64,000 nt of DNA from Phycisphaerales bacterium. GTDB lineage: Bacteria > Planctomycetota > Phycisphaerae > Sedimentisphaerales > UBA12454. This document shows positions 42,470 through 51,728 of this stretch, piece by piece. The stretch covers positions 190,840 to 254,839 of the forward strand of contig PLMU01000006.1 of NCBI GenBank assembly GCA_003142595.1, in the 5' to 3' direction. The notes below the pieces were generated by a model. That model did not search any database, had not been told where the DNA came from, and worked only from the letters and a program-made list of their open reading frames with translations. Position numbers and translations under genes: made by a program. The first letter of the stretch is position 1; each line of letters begins with the position of its first letter.

Positions 42470-43603
42470 ATGTTATTAAATGTCATTCGAGGTATTTTTA
42501 TTATCGTTATTTTCGCCGCTCTTTTTGTCAGTATCACATCCGAGGCGGCAAATCCGACAAACCCTGAAAAACTCACACAAAACCAGATATGGGTAGTATT
42601 CATCGGAGGCCTGACGGTGGCGGTGCTTGTATTATTCATCGACTGGGTTCTGCCCAAAAAATCATTGAGCGCACTTGCGGGTGTATTCTTCGGCCTTATC
42701 GTCGGAATATTTTTCAGCTGGGCACTTTCATTAGTTCTGGATATGGTCAATGATGTGTTCAAACTTGAGCTTGTAGGCAATAACCTGAAACTTACAAAAT
42801 GGATTATGGGAATATGCATTTGTTATTTCGTAATCAGCTATGTAATGCGCACCAAGGACGATGTCCGCTTTATAATTCCTTATGTAGAATTTTCGCGTCA
42901 AACAAAAGGCATAAGACCGCTTATTCTTGATACATCCGTTATAATCGACGGCCGAATAGCGGATATCTGCCAAAGCAAACTTTTTGACGCCCCTCTTGTG
43001 GTTCCAAGATTTGTATTAAATGAGCTTCAGCTTATCGCCGATTCGGCAGACAAGCTGAAACGCGTTCGCGGCAGACGCGGCCTTGATATACTGCATAAAC
43101 TGCAGAACAATACCCTCATAGAGGTGCAGTTGGACGACACTCCCCCGCCTGGCGTTGATGTAAATGCTCCTGTTGACCAGAAGCTGGTTGCCTTTACCAA
43201 AAATTGCGACGGCAAACTTGTAACTAACGATTACAACCTCAGCAAAGTCGCGGCGGTTCGGCAGGTGGACGTGATTAATATAAACGATTTGGCCAATTCG
43301 CTTAAGACGGTAGTTCTGCCTGGCGAGCCAATGACCGTCAGGATAATCAAGGCGGGCGAAGAATCGCAGCAGGGAATCGGCTATCTTGACGACGGCACAA
43401 TGGTAGTCGTCGAAGAAGGCAAGGGTAAAATAGGCGAGAAAGTTCAAATTACCGTAACAAGCGCTCTGCAGACCTCGGCAGGACGAATGATATTCGGAAA
43501 GTACGAACGTACCGCTCGCGAAAACAATAACAGCGACCGCAATGATGACAACGACCAAAACGACAGGCAAAACAATTACAGGCAAAAAAAACAATATAGT
43601 TAA
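42470..43603 (+). CDS. YacL-like membrane protein with PIN and TRAM domains
   Basis: Four hydrophobic segments (residues about 5-25, 42-62, 66-92, 105-127) are followed by a PIN domain starting [20 protein letters not shown], with [26 protein letters not shown] and [13 protein letters not shown] supplying the acidic residues, then a TRAM domain ([34 protein letters not shown]). The tail is Asn/Asp/Gln rich. This matches the conserved YacL/PIN-TRAM family, membrane-anchored putative RNases. AGGAG precedes the ATG. It lies 84 bases after the XRE/S24 gene on the same strand. Confidence 0.9.
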   Translation: MLLNVIRGIFIIVIFAALFVSITSEAANPTNPEKLTQNQIWVVFIGGLTVAVLVLFIDWVLPKKSLSALAGVFFGLIVGIFFSWALSLVLDMVNDVFKLELVGNNLKLTKWIMGICICYFVISYVMRTKDDVRFIIPYVEFSRQTKGIRPLILDTSVIIDGRIADICQSKLFDAPLVVPRFVLNELQLIADSADKLKRVRGRRGLDILHKLQNNTLIEVQLDDTPPPGVDVNAPVDQKLVAFTKNCDGKLVTNDYNLSKVAAVRQVDVININDLANSLKTVVLPGEPMTVRIIKAGEESQQGIGYLDDGTMVVVEEGKGKIGEKVQITVTSALQTSAGRMIFGKYERTARENNNSDRNDDNDQNDRQNNYRQKKQYS

Positions 43604-43632
43604 CCGTATTGAGGTGTCCGTAATTCGATTTA

Positions 43633-43661
43633 AAAAGCCGCCGGCAAAACCGGCGGCTTTT
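43633..43661. terminator. Bidirectional terminator between PIN-TRAM and bacterioferritin genes
   Basis: AAAAGCCGCCGG (43633-43644) and CCGGCGGCTTTT (43650-43661) form a 12-bp stem with A and T runs on both sides, serving the convergent genes. Confidence 0.9.
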
Positions 43662-43678
43662 CTTATATCTATATTATA

Positions 43679-44143
43679 TTACATCTGTGTTCCGAGATAA
43701 ACCTGCAGACCCATCTTCTTTACACGATCCATCTGCTCTTCTATCTGGTCCACGTGAGCATCCTCATCTTTTAAAATGCCTTCCAATATTTCCTTTGTAG
43801 CATTGTCGCCCAATTTCACACAGAGTTCAATGCCGGCGTTATAGCCGCGAACAGCTGTCATTTCAGCCGCCAGGTCGTTGGTGAACTGCTGCGGGACCTC
43901 TGCGCCGATGTGAATATCGTTTAGCTTGCTGACAATAGGCAGCCCTTCCAAAAACAAAATGCGGCCAATTAACGTTTCAGCGTGCTTCATCTCGGTGATG
44001 GCCCGTTTCTGTTCCATATCGCCGAGCTTGGCAAGGCCCCAGTTTTCACACATTTCCGCCTCTACCATATACTGATTGATAGCCGTAAGTTCGCTGGCCA
44101 GAAGCCCATTCAAACACTCGATTAATTTTGGATCGCCTTTCAT
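43679..44143 (-). CDS. bfr: Bacterioferritin
   Basis: 154 aa, normal for Bfr. Ferroxidase ligands are in place: E18 (LLASELTAINQY), E51 and H54 (AITEMKHAETL), with later E and H in EMTAVRGYNAGIEL and EDAHVDQIEEQ. Met52, the heme ligand, is present in EMKH, so this is a heme-type bacterioferritin storing iron as a 24-mer. Start set at ATG 44143, five bases after AAGGAG; a GTG six bases upstream overlaps the ribosome site. Confidence 0.95.
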   Translation of the reverse strand: MKGDPKLIECLNGLLASELTAINQYMVEAEMCENWGLAKLGDMEQKRAITEMKHAETLIGRILFLEGLPIVSKLNDIHIGAEVPQQFTNDLAAEMTAVRGYNAGIELCVKLGDNATKEILEGILKDEDAHVDQIEEQMDRVKKMGLQVYLGTQM

Positions 44144-44321
44144 AAACACTCCTTAGTAAAATTAAAACACCTTAAATCTCATTATAAAATAGCCGGTAAA
44201 CATTCTATCCACAACCGTCTAAAAAGTAATCAAGATAATTCCTTTATTTTATGCCTTCTAAACCTTTATTTATAGTTCCTCTTGAAAATTTGCAACAAAT
44301 TTGTATCTTTAACCTATTAAT

Positions 44322-46376
44322 ATGAAAAGCTTCACAAATAAAATCTTGTCTATTCTAATTTGTCTGGTACTGATATCTGCAATTATAGCAGTTTATTACA
44401 AGGTTTGCACCTATGATTACATCAATTACGATGACCTAACATATGTTTTTGATAATCCCAATATCCAAAGCGGTATCTCCCTAAATACTATCAAATGGAT
44501 GTTCACTACCAATGTCGGCTGCAACTGGCATCCATTAACCTGGCTGTCGTTTATGCTGGACTGGCAGCTTTTCGGTTCCAATGCCGGCGGTCGTCACTTT
44601 ACCAATCTTATCTTTCACATCGCAAATACTCTGCTGCTTTTTCTTGTTTTCAAACGAATGACATCAGCAATTTGGCAAAGCGCATTTGTTGCCGCTCTGT
44701 TTGCTCTTCATCCGCTGCATGTCGAATCCGTTGCCTGGGTGGCAGAGCGTAAGGATGTTCTGAGCACGTTTTTCTGGCTGCTGACGATGTCGGCATATCT
44801 GCGTTATGTTAAACGGCCGGGAGTTGGGCGCTATCTGCTGACACTGCTCGTTTTTGTTTTAGGCCTTATGGCAAAGCCTATGCTTGTAACTTTGCCGTTC
44901 GTATTACTGCTGCTGGACTACTGGCCGCTGGAGCGTATAAAACATTTTAACAGGCAGGTTATTTATCATTTGATTTGGGAAAAAATTCCTTTCATTGTTC
45001 TTTCCGTAATTTTCAGTATCATTACTTTTTTTACACAACAAAGCAGAGAAGCGATTGTAAGTGTTGCCGAAATAAACCTAAAAATTCGCCTATTAAACGC
45101 TCTAATCTCTTATGTAAAATATATAGAGAAAATGTTCTGGCCTTCCGGGTTGACCTTTTTTTATCCACACCCCTACGAAAATATATCTTTTATTTACGCG
45201 GCATTATCAGCTGTTTTTCTGCTGGTTGTAACAATTTTTGTAATCAGAACAGGCAGAAATCATCGCTATTTAGTTACCGGCTGGTTCTGGTATCTGGGCA
45301 CACTTATACCTGTTATTGGGCTGGTTCAGGTCGGTGTTCACGCATGGGCCGACCGCTATAGTTATATTACTCTGACGGGTTTATTTATTATCATCGCCTG
45401 GGGTATTCCTGAATTGCTTGAAAAATGGAACTATCGAAAATTTGCAGTCTGGGGGACTTCTCTTGCGGTTTTATTTATTTTAGCCGAATGCGCTTATTTC
45501 CAGCAGGGATACTGGAAAAACTCCTTTACGATAAGTCAGCATGCCCTGGCAGTAACTAAGAATAATTATATGGCACAATGCCTTATGGCTGATGCTCTAT
45601 TCAAACAAGGCAATAACGAAGAAGCAATCCGGTACTATTCCGAGGCAATAAAACTCAGACCCAGATATGCCTATGCCCTCAACGGTCTCGGAAATGCTTT
45701 TTACAAAGAGGAGAGGATTGACGAATCTATCGATTATTACAAAAGGGCCGTCGAAGCAGACCCCTGCCAGGCAAAGGTTTATTCTAATCTTGCTGCTGCT
45801 CTTGAAAATAAAGGCCGATTTGACGAAGCTATTCTACTGCACAAGAAGGCCCTGCAGATTTCTCCTGACATTGTTGAATTGCGAATTAAATTTGGAGCCG
45901 CTTTGGTCAGGAGTGGAAAATTAGCTGAAGCAGTAAAAGAGTATGAAAAAATTCTGCTTATACAACCCCAGAATGCCATTGTTCACGAGTACCTCGGTAA
46001 AGTGCTTTTCCAACAGGGGCAATTTAAGGATGCAATTGCACATCTTGAAGAATCGCTGCGGCTCAAACCCAACGAGGCAGAATATATGAATGACCTGGCA
46101 TGGGCATTAACTATAAAGATAAATTCCGGAGTATATAATCCCGGCAAAGCCGTCAGACTTGCTCAGCAAGCCTGCGAACTTACTAACTATAAAAAACCTG
46201 AATTATTGGATACCTTGGCCGCAGCTTATGCTGCGGCAGGTGATTACGACAAAGCCGTAGAAACAGCGGAAAAAGCCCTGGAATTATGTCAATCTCCCAA
46301 ACAAGAGATGATGAAAGAAGAAATAAAGAGCCGACTGGTTTTATTTAAGGCTGGTAAACCTTATATTGAGCAATAA
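44322..46376 (+). CDS. DUF1736/TPR multispanning membrane protein (TMTC-like)
   Basis: 684 aa. The N-terminal part has about ten membrane segments with NYDDLTYVFDNPNI and NWHPLTWLSFMLDW in the first loop and FALHPLHVESVAWVAERKDV in the next, the DUF1736/TMTC pattern of GT-C-like proteins. From about residue 415 on come at least five TPRs (GNNEEAIRYYSEAIKLRPRY, ERIDESIDYYKRAVEADPCQ, GRFDEAILLHKKALQISPDI, GKLAEAVKEYEKILLIQPQN, GQFKDAIAHLEESLRLKPNE). TMTC proteins O-mannosylate extracytoplasmic proteins in eukaryotes; a bacterial glycosyl transfer role is plausible but unproven. No good ribosome site before the ATG. Confidence 0.85.
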   Translation: MKSFTNKILSILICLVLISAIIAVYYKVCTYDYINYDDLTYVFDNPNIQSGISLNTIKWMFTTNVGCNWHPLTWLSFMLDWQLFGSNAGGRHFTNLIFHIANTLLLFLVFKRMTSAIWQSAFVAALFALHPLHVESVAWVAERKDVLSTFFWLLTMSAYLRYVKRPGVGRYLLTLLVFVLGLMAKPMLVTLPFVLLLLDYWPLERIKHFNRQVIYHLIWEKIPFIVLSVIFSIITFFTQQSREAIVSVAEINLKIRLLNALISYVKYIEKMFWPSGLTFFYPHPYENISFIYAALSAVFLLVVTIFVIRTGRNHRYLVTGWFWYLGTLIPVIGLVQVGVHAWADRYSYITLTGLFIIIAWGIPELLEKWNYRKFAVWGTSLAVLFILAECAYFQQGYWKNSFTISQHALAVTKNNYMAQCLMADALFKQGNNEEAIRYYSEAIKLRPRYAYALNGLGNAFYKEERIDESIDYYKRAVEADPCQAKVYSNLAAALENKGRFDEAILLHKKALQISPDIVELRIKFGAALVRSGKLAEAVKEYEKILLIQPQNAIVHEYLGKVLFQQGQFKDAIAHLEESLRLKPNEAEYMNDLAWALTIKINSGVYNPGKAVRLAQQACELTNYKKPELLDTLAAAYAAAGDYDKAVETAEKALELCQSPKQEMMKEEIKSRLVLFKAGKPYIEQ

Positions 46377-46380
46377 TAAA

Positions 46381-46923
46381 CTATTTTCTCTGGTATTTAC
46401 CCATCAGCGAGCCTTCGGCAATAATGTGGTTTTTCATAGCATCAAGCAAATCTTTCTTTTTAGAATTGGCCGGCAGGTCAAGCATCGTATCCAGGGCATA
46501 AACCTTGAAATAGTATCTATGCGTTCCGCTCGGCGGGCAAGGGCCGTCATAACCATTCTGCATGGAATCGCTAACGCCCTGCTTTGAGCCGTTCTGAAGC
46601 TCTTTTACCACAGGAATGCCTTCAGCCAGTTCGTTCACCTCTGGAGGTATGTTCCACATTACCCAGTGAACCCAAACACCAATAGGAGCATCAGGGTCAT
46701 CGCTGATTAAAGCAAAACTTTGCGTGTTTTTCGGAGTCCGCTCCCATTTCAGCGGCGGAGAAATGTTTTTGCCGTCACAGGTGTATTTTGCAGGTATCAT
46801 ATCGCCCTCTTTAAAGGCCGACGATGTAATTTTAATTGTCATTTGTTTATCTCCTTCGACAATTGCCACGAAACCACAGACTATAACTATTAGCACAATA
46901 AAAACAAAATATTTTTTATTCAT
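46381..46923 (-). CDS. YbhB/YbcL (PEBP, Raf kinase inhibitor-like) family protein
   Basis: An N-terminal signal peptide (KKYFVFIVLIVIVCGFVAIV) is followed by a complete PEBP fold: AFKEGDMIPAKYTCDGKNIS, PPLKWERTPKNTQSFALISD, DPDAPIGVWVHWVMWNIPP and YDGPCPPSGTHRYYFKVYAL. Bacterial members bind small ligands or phospholipid-like molecules; the signal peptide puts this one in the periplasm or outside. It converges on the TPR membrane protein gene with four bases between. Confidence 0.92.
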   Translation of the reverse strand: MNKKYFVFIVLIVIVCGFVAIVEGDKQMTIKITSSAFKEGDMIPAKYTCDGKNISPPLKWERTPKNTQSFALISDDPDAPIGVWVHWVMWNIPPEVNELAEGIPVVKELQNGSKQGVSDSMQNGYDGPCPPSGTHRYYFKVYALDTMLDLPANSKKKDLLDAMKNHIIAEGSLMGKYQRK

Positions 46924-46946
46924 AATTCATTTCCCATAAAGCTATT

Positions 46947-47720
46947 TTATTTATTCGCATCATTTATTACAAACTTACTATTGCCTGAAAACTGGCCCAT
47001 AATCAACTCGTCCAAATAATTACTGTCGTTTACATCTGCCTGTGGTATCGTAATCCAATATGAAGATAACAGCGAGAACATTGCTTCCTTGCTCTTTTGG
47101 GGCGATTCAGAAATTACTAAAACATTTTGCCTTATTTTCCCATCTTTCGAGAATATTTCAGCTTCTATTTCACCAGGGTATTTCTTCCTTCCAAAGCGTA
47201 TTAAACCTTTGATTCTTTCTGTTTCAAAAATACCTATTCCATTTTGATTAAAGACATCACTCACTTTGAAAATATAAGCAGACCTAATGCGACAACATAC
47301 GTTGCTCAGTTTTGAAAAAAATATTTCAGAATAGTTAATTGGCATTGCATTGGCCATTTTGACTTGTAAATCATACGTTATTTCATCGGGATTTCCCGGT
47401 AGCGAAAAAAGATATGTAATGCTATTTGAGTCATTTCTACAGCTCACACCGAGGCCTTTATTATATCTTATTAAACTGATAGAGTTAGGACACAGCGGCG
47501 CCTCGGCAAACCCCAGCGAAAACACACAGGAATTGTTCGGCTGGGGCAACACAACTCGTTGGGGCTTTATGCTGAGGGTTTCCAGGGCCAGTGGCCGTGA
47601 AATCATTTTGTGATACGAATTACAAATCATAATACGTGGTGTTATGTAAAGTCCAAGTATTAACAATAATACTACGATTACTACAGCCCAGATAATCCTC
47701 TTTTTTTTACTCATACTCAT
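46947..47720 (-). CDS. Membrane-anchored protein of unknown function (257 aa)
   Basis: Lys-rich N-terminus and one transmembrane segment (about residues 7-27, IIWAVVIVVLLLILGLYITP), then an extracytoplasmic domain with mixed alpha/beta pattern (CVFSLGFAEAPLCPNSISLI, YDLQVKMANAMPINYSEIFF). No family recognised. Its ATG overlaps the stop codon of the upstream 54-aa Cys-rich ORF (ATGA), so the two are coupled. Confidence 0.65.
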   Translation of the reverse strand: MSMSKKKRIIWAVVIVVLLLILGLYITPRIMICNSYHKMISRPLALETLSIKPQRVVLPQPNNSCVFSLGFAEAPLCPNSISLIRYNKGLGVSCRNDSNSITYLFSLPGNPDEITYDLQVKMANAMPINYSEIFFSKLSNVCCRIRSAYIFKVSDVFNQNGIGIFETERIKGLIRFGRKKYPGEIEAEIFSKDGKIRQNVLVISESPQKSKEAMFSLLSSYWITIPQADVNDSNYLDELIMGQFSGNSKFVINDANK

Positions 47721-47881
47721 TTTTTTCGGCGTTTTTTTGATTTATTTTTCAGGCACGCAAGGCAACGCTCATCGCTGCATATCTGGCAGTGGAAACAATC
47801 TTTGCAATTATGTTTTTTAGGGCCGCTATTACCCGGCACATATACTTTGCCGGCAATGCCCTTAATTTTCTTTAGAGCCAT
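47717..47881 (-). CDS. Small Lys- and Cys-rich protein (54 aa)
   Basis: ATG 47881 to TGA at 47719-47717. The product has HNCKDCFHCQICSDERCLAC followed by LKNKSKKRRKK: six Cys and two His in tight pairs plus a strongly basic tail, suggesting a small zinc-binding and perhaps nucleic-acid-binding protein. It overlaps the next gene by four bases, the usual sign of an operon, which supports its being real although it lacks a clear ribosome site. No family known to me. Confidence 0.6.
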   Translation of the reverse strand: MALKKIKGIAGKVYVPGNSGPKKHNCKDCFHCQICSDERCLACLKNKSKKRRKK

Positions 47882-47921
47882 ATAACACTATAATTAAAAA
47901 ATCAAATATCAAAAATAAAAA

Positions 47922-48743
47922 TCATTCTTTCCTACCCGTAAGAACCGCGTTATCAAGTCTTCGATGTAGAAGCGAAACAAGTGTCATCAAATCTAACGCA
48001 TCTTGTTCAGTAACCTCCCACATAATTTTCGGTGCATGACTGGTAGGATTTCTAAATGCCCCAAATACACCTACAAACAAATTCATCAACCCGCTTTGCT
48101 CGCTCTTTTCCGTATCCGTCCGCAGCGAATTGAATGCTAGGAATGGAATTCCTCCTTTGCCAAGAGCAAACGCCCTATTCGCCAACTCTCCAGCGTCTCC
48201 TGTCAATCCTGTTTTTTCACGGATTTTCTCTGAAAGGCTCTTTGTTGCTTCAAGAACAGCATGGAAATAGTTATGTTGCATAAGTTCCGCCCTGCAAAAC
48301 TTCAGAACGTCAGGGTGGACTTGCCGTGAGCGAAGTTCTTTCTTTAATCTATCTGCCCGCTGTTCTGCCTCGTCAAGTGTTTGCGCTTGTGCCACAGCCG
48401 TAATATTACCTTCGTCGGTTACACAATACCCGGCAAATGCTAAAGGTATATTTAATTGCTCTCGGAATCTGGCGTAATAATCAGGACTTTTGTGATATAA
48501 GACAGGGTTCATAACTTTCTTAATAAAGGCAAGGACATTATTAGCACAACCGTCTTGTCGCTGCCGCGATAATAAGGCTTCGTACAAGCGATGTCTTTTG
48601 GTAAAATTTGGTAACGGATCATTAATTCCGCATTGTTTAAGATACCGTCCAATTTCAGAACCTGTCAACCCTGTATCTGTCGCACCAAGAACTTCGCAAA
48701 TCGCCTCAAGTTGTGTTTCATCTATGGAAGAAATCGAAGCCAC
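47922..48743 (-). CDS. TIGR02391 family (HEPN-like) protein
   Basis: The C-terminal half reads LEATKSLSEKIREKTGLTGD, FVGVFGAFRNPTSHAPK and LDLMTLVSLLHRRLDNAV, the TIGR02391 (Ymh-type) signature; RNPTSH is an Rx4H HEPN-like motif. The N-terminal half (ICEVLGATDTGLTGSEIGRY, YEALLSRQRQDGCANNVLAF) is a winged-helix-like domain and a HEPN-associated helical segment found in abortive-infection-type genes. It may be an RNase effector or a phage-defence accessory gene. A basic start at 48743 is preceded by AGGAT. No toxin-antitoxin partner is obvious beside it. Confidence 0.8.
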   Translation of the reverse strand: MASISSIDETQLEAICEVLGATDTGLTGSEIGRYLKQCGINDPLPNFTKRHRLYEALLSRQRQDGCANNVLAFIKKVMNPVLYHKSPDYYARFREQLNIPLAFAGYCVTDEGNITAVAQAQTLDEAEQRADRLKKELRSRQVHPDVLKFCRAELMQHNYFHAVLEATKSLSEKIREKTGLTGDAGELANRAFALGKGGIPFLAFNSLRTDTEKSEQSGLMNLFVGVFGAFRNPTSHAPKIMWEVTEQDALDLMTLVSLLHRRLDNAVLTGRKE

Positions 48744-48788
48744 TTTTATAATCCTCCATAATACTCGTTAGTATATTTCGTAATTAAT

Positions 48789-49850
48789 CTAACAATCGAT
48801 TTTTTTAATTTCCGCCTTTAGGACAGCGAAAAGATTTTTCTGTTTAACAATTGCGATTTTTTTGCCTTTTTTGTAGATAAAACCTTTATCAGCAGCGGCG
48901 CAGACGGCGATATCGGCATCGGCGGCTTCGCCGGGGCCGTTAACAATACAGCCCATTACCGCGACTCTTATTGGTTTATGAATCTCCGCCAGCAATTTTT
49001 TTGTCTGCTGAGCAAACTTAATCAAATCCCACTGGACTCTCCCGCAGGTCGGGCAGACAACTAACTGCGGCTCATTGCTTTTGAAAAGGCCTAGCGGTTC
49101 GAGAATTTTTTTCGCTATTTCGACTTCCTGAACAGGCTCGCCTGCAATACTAATGCGAATCGTATCGCCAATACCCTGCCAGAGCAAAGTTCCCAGTGCA
49201 ATCGAAGCGGGAATAATAGCGTCCTGTGCAAGGCCGGCGTGGGTAAGACCAAGATGGATTGGATAATCAAATTTTTTGGCAATTGCGCGATTCGATTCGA
49301 TTGTTCTTATGACATCGGAACTTTTGACGCTTAGAACCATATTGTTAAAGCCGCGATTTTCGAAAAGCCGGATGTAGCCTGCCATCTCCTTTATCATCAG
49401 GTCGGTTCTTTGTCTCTGAGCCGTGTCGCGCAGAAGATTTCTAATGCTTGCCTCGTTTATGCCGAGGCGGATTGCGATTTTGTGAGCCTTTGCGCAGTCG
49501 ATTATCCGGTTGATGTCGTTTCTATCTTTTATGTTGCCGGGGTTGAGACGGATTTTTGCTGCGCCTGCTTCGATTGCCTCAATCGCCCTTTCGGCTGAAA
49601 AGTGAATATCGGCTATCAGCGGGATTTTCACTTTTTGAACAATCCTGGCAAAGGCGATACTGTCCGGTTTTGCAGGGATAGCGACTCTTACAAGTTTTGC
49701 GCCTGTCGCGGCAAGGGCATTTATCTGTTTGATGCAGGCGCTGATGTCTGTCGTGGGAACTTTGACCATCGATTGAATTACAATCGGGTATTTTAAGCCG
49801 ATTTTGACGTTTCCTGCCGTTACTGTAGATGTTTTTCGTCTTTTTATCAT
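48789..49850 (-). CDS. ispG: 4-hydroxy-3-methylbut-2-en-1-yl diphosphate synthase
   Basis: Penultimate MEP-pathway enzyme, a 4Fe-4S reductase making HMBPP. The TIM-barrel part starts VKIGLKYPIVIQSMVKVPTT, continues with ADIHFSAERAIEAIEAGAAK and RLNPGNIKDRN; the cluster cysteines are in VCPTCGRVQWD and VMGCIVNGPGE. At 353 aa it is the short, two-domain type, lacking the large insert of plant and some planctomycete/chlamydial long forms. IspD is encoded at 25.1 kb. It is divergent from the alpha/beta hydrolase gene. Confidence 0.97.
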   Translation of the reverse strand: MIKRRKTSTVTAGNVKIGLKYPIVIQSMVKVPTTDISACIKQINALAATGAKLVRVAIPAKPDSIAFARIVQKVKIPLIADIHFSAERAIEAIEAGAAKIRLNPGNIKDRNDINRIIDCAKAHKIAIRLGINEASIRNLLRDTAQRQRTDLMIKEMAGYIRLFENRGFNNMVLSVKSSDVIRTIESNRAIAKKFDYPIHLGLTHAGLAQDAIIPASIALGTLLWQGIGDTIRISIAGEPVQEVEIAKKILEPLGLFKSNEPQLVVCPTCGRVQWDLIKFAQQTKKLLAEIHKPIRVAVMGCIVNGPGEAADADIAVCAAADKGFIYKKGKKIAIVKQKNLFAVLKAEIKKIDC

Positions 49851-49934
49851 AGAGGTAAATTCTATCTTGTTTTATGCGGGCAGGCAAATTAAAATACGCA
49901 ACTTAACTAACCTCTTTTGGAAATAGACAAATAT

Positions 49935-50786
49935 ATGCTGATATCGATAATTTCATTAATTCTGATAGCCTATTTCGGACTTGGCATTGTGCTGTATTTT
50001 ATGCAGCCGTCGCTAACCTTCCGTCCTACCAGGGAAGTGCCGTATAATCCGGCCGATTTGGACCTGGATTACGAAAATATTCTATTCAGAACGGCTGATG
50101 ACATCGTGCTTTCGGGCTGGTATATCCCTGCCCAAAACGGCTCTTTAACTTTTCTTTTATGCCACGGCAACGGCGGAAATATCTCATATACGCTCGACTC
50201 GGTGAATATCCTCAATGAGATGGGCTTCAATTGTTTTATTTTTGATTACCGCGGCTACGGCAACAGCCAGGGCAATGTGACCGAAGAAGGAACTTACCTT
50301 GACGCACAAGCCGCTTATGACTGGCTGACTAAAGAAAAAAAGATATCCGCGAAAAATATTATAATCCTCGGCAAGTCTCTGGGCGGCAGTATCGGGGCGC
50401 ATCTGGCGAACAATGTCGAAGTTAAAGGTTTGATTGTCGAAAGCGGCTTTACTTCTTATGCCGACATGGGGCAGAAATTTTATCCGTATTTAATGGTAAG
50501 GCCCTTCGCAAGATACGGCTTTAACACGTTTGAATATATAAAAAAGGTAAATTGCCCCATACTTATTATTCACAGCCGAACCGACGAGATTGTGCCGTTT
50601 GAGTTCGGGCTGAGGCTTTACGAACAGGCGGCAAAAGAGCCGAAGGAATTTCTTGAAGTTTTCGGCAGCCACAACGACGGCTTTTTGTATTCGGGGCCGG
50701 TTTACCGCGAAGGTATCAGCAGCTGGGTCCAGTCAATCAAAGATTACCAGCAGCAAACCGCCAATAAAATTAAAATTGTCTCGTAA
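49935..50786 (+). CDS. Membrane-anchored alpha/beta hydrolase
   Basis: One N-terminal hydrophobic segment (LISIISLILIAYFGLGIVLY) is followed by an alpha/beta hydrolase of the BEM46/YfhR type: FLLCHGNGGNISY, FDYRGYGNSQG, the nucleophile elbow ILGKSLGGSIGAHL with Ser, late Asp in IIHSRTDEIVPFE and His in FGSHNDGF. Complete catalytic triad, so a functional serine hydrolase, substrate unknown. Start chosen at ATG 49935; the ORF is open from a TTG at 49917. Its stop codon is followed immediately by the ATG of the importer's binding protein (TAAATG), so it belongs to that operon. Confidence 0.85.
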   Translation: MLISIISLILIAYFGLGIVLYFMQPSLTFRPTREVPYNPADLDLDYENILFRTADDIVLSGWYIPAQNGSLTFLLCHGNGGNISYTLDSVNILNEMGFNCFIFDYRGYGNSQGNVTEEGTYLDAQAAYDWLTKEKKISAKNIIILGKSLGGSIGAHLANNVEVKGLIVESGFTSYADMGQKFYPYLMVRPFARYGFNTFEYIKKVNCPILIIHSRTDEIVPFEFGLRLYEQAAKEPKEFLEVFGSHNDGFLYSGPVYREGISSWVQSIKDYQQQTANKIKIVS

Positions 50787-51728
50787 ATGAAGCAAAAGGC
50801 AAAAATTCTTGTTCTCCTGCTGATAATCGCTCTGGTGGTTTATTTAATATTTGTCAGGAGAGAAAATAAGCCCTCTGTTGTCATCGAGGATTTACCGAAA
50901 AAAAACTGCAGCAGAATCGTATCTCTTGCGCCGAGCATAACTGAAATTTTATTCGCACTGGGACTTGGCGATAAGGTTATAGGAGTATCAGAATTTTCCA
51001 ATTATCCGCCCGAGGTAAATAAGATTCCGAAAGTGGGCGGGTTGCTTAACCCAAATTACGAAGCGATTGTCGCGGCAAAGCCCGACCTTGTGATTTTCTT
51101 CGAAAATATGCCGGGAATGGCAGATAAATTCGATTCGCTTAAAATTGAAGGATTGGCGGTAAAACACGACAGTCTCAATGAAATCCTCGATTCAATTCAG
51201 ATAATAGGCCGATACTGCGGGAAAGCACAAGAGGCTGATAAAATTGTCAGCGATATCCGCAGTAAAATTAATTCAATTCAGAGCCAAACCGCCGGTGGGA
51301 ACAGGCCGAAGGTGCTGATTAGTCTGGGACACGATTATTCAAAGGACCCGGCAGCGAAACCTCAAAATATTTATATCGCAGGCGATGATGGATTTTACAG
51401 CGAGATGGTCAGACTGGCCGGCGGACAAAACGCATACGAAGGCAAATTGCCTTTTCCAATGGTAAACGCCGAATCGATAATAACGATGAATCCGCAAATA
51501 ATTATAGATATAGCGCCGGTAGAAACAAAACCAACAGAAAGCGAAATAACGATAAAACAATGGAAAAATTTCGACCTGGTTGACGCGGCCAAAAATGACA
51601 GGATATATGTTTTTACAGAAGATTACACAGCGATACCAGGTCCGAGATTTATACTGACACTTGAAAAAATAGCCCGTATAATAAATCCGCAGTTAAATTT
51701 GCAGAAAAATGAACCAAACAGCAATTGA
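50787..51728 (+). CDS. Corrinoid/iron-siderophore ABC transporter binding protein (BtuF-like)
   Basis: An N-terminal anchor (KILVLLLIIALVVYLIFV) is followed by a class III periplasmic binding protein: CSRIVSLAPSITEILFALGL, GVSEFSNYPPEVNKIPKVGG, NPNYEAIVAAKPDLVIFFEN and a C-lobe with YSEMVRLAGGQNAYEG and NPQIIIDIAPVET. SLAPSITEILFALG is typical of BtuF-like cobalamin binders, though heme and Fe-siderophore binders share it. Without a Cys lipobox it is held by the N-terminal helix. Overlaps the ATPase gene by 20 bases. Confidence 0.85.
   Translation: MKQKAKILVLLLIIALVVYLIFVRRENKPSVVIEDLPKKNCSRIVSLAPSITEILFALGLGDKVIGVSEFSNYPPEVNKIPKVGGLLNPNYEAIVAAKPDLVIFFENMPGMADKFDSLKIEGLAVKHDSLNEILDSIQIIGRYCGKAQEADKIVSDIRSKINSIQSQTAGGNRPKVLISLGHDYSKDPAAKPQNIYIAGDDGFYSEMVRLAGGQNAYEGKLPFPMVNAESIITMNPQIIIDIAPVETKPTESEITIKQWKNFDLVDAAKNDRIYVFTEDYTAIPGPRFILTLEKIARIINPQLNLQKNEPNSN

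Noticed and set aside
50700..50800. Cobalamin riboswitch before the BtuFDC-like operon
   Set aside because: The binding-protein ATG follows the hydrolase stop codon directly, leaving no leader; nothing riboswitch-like lies before the hydrolase.
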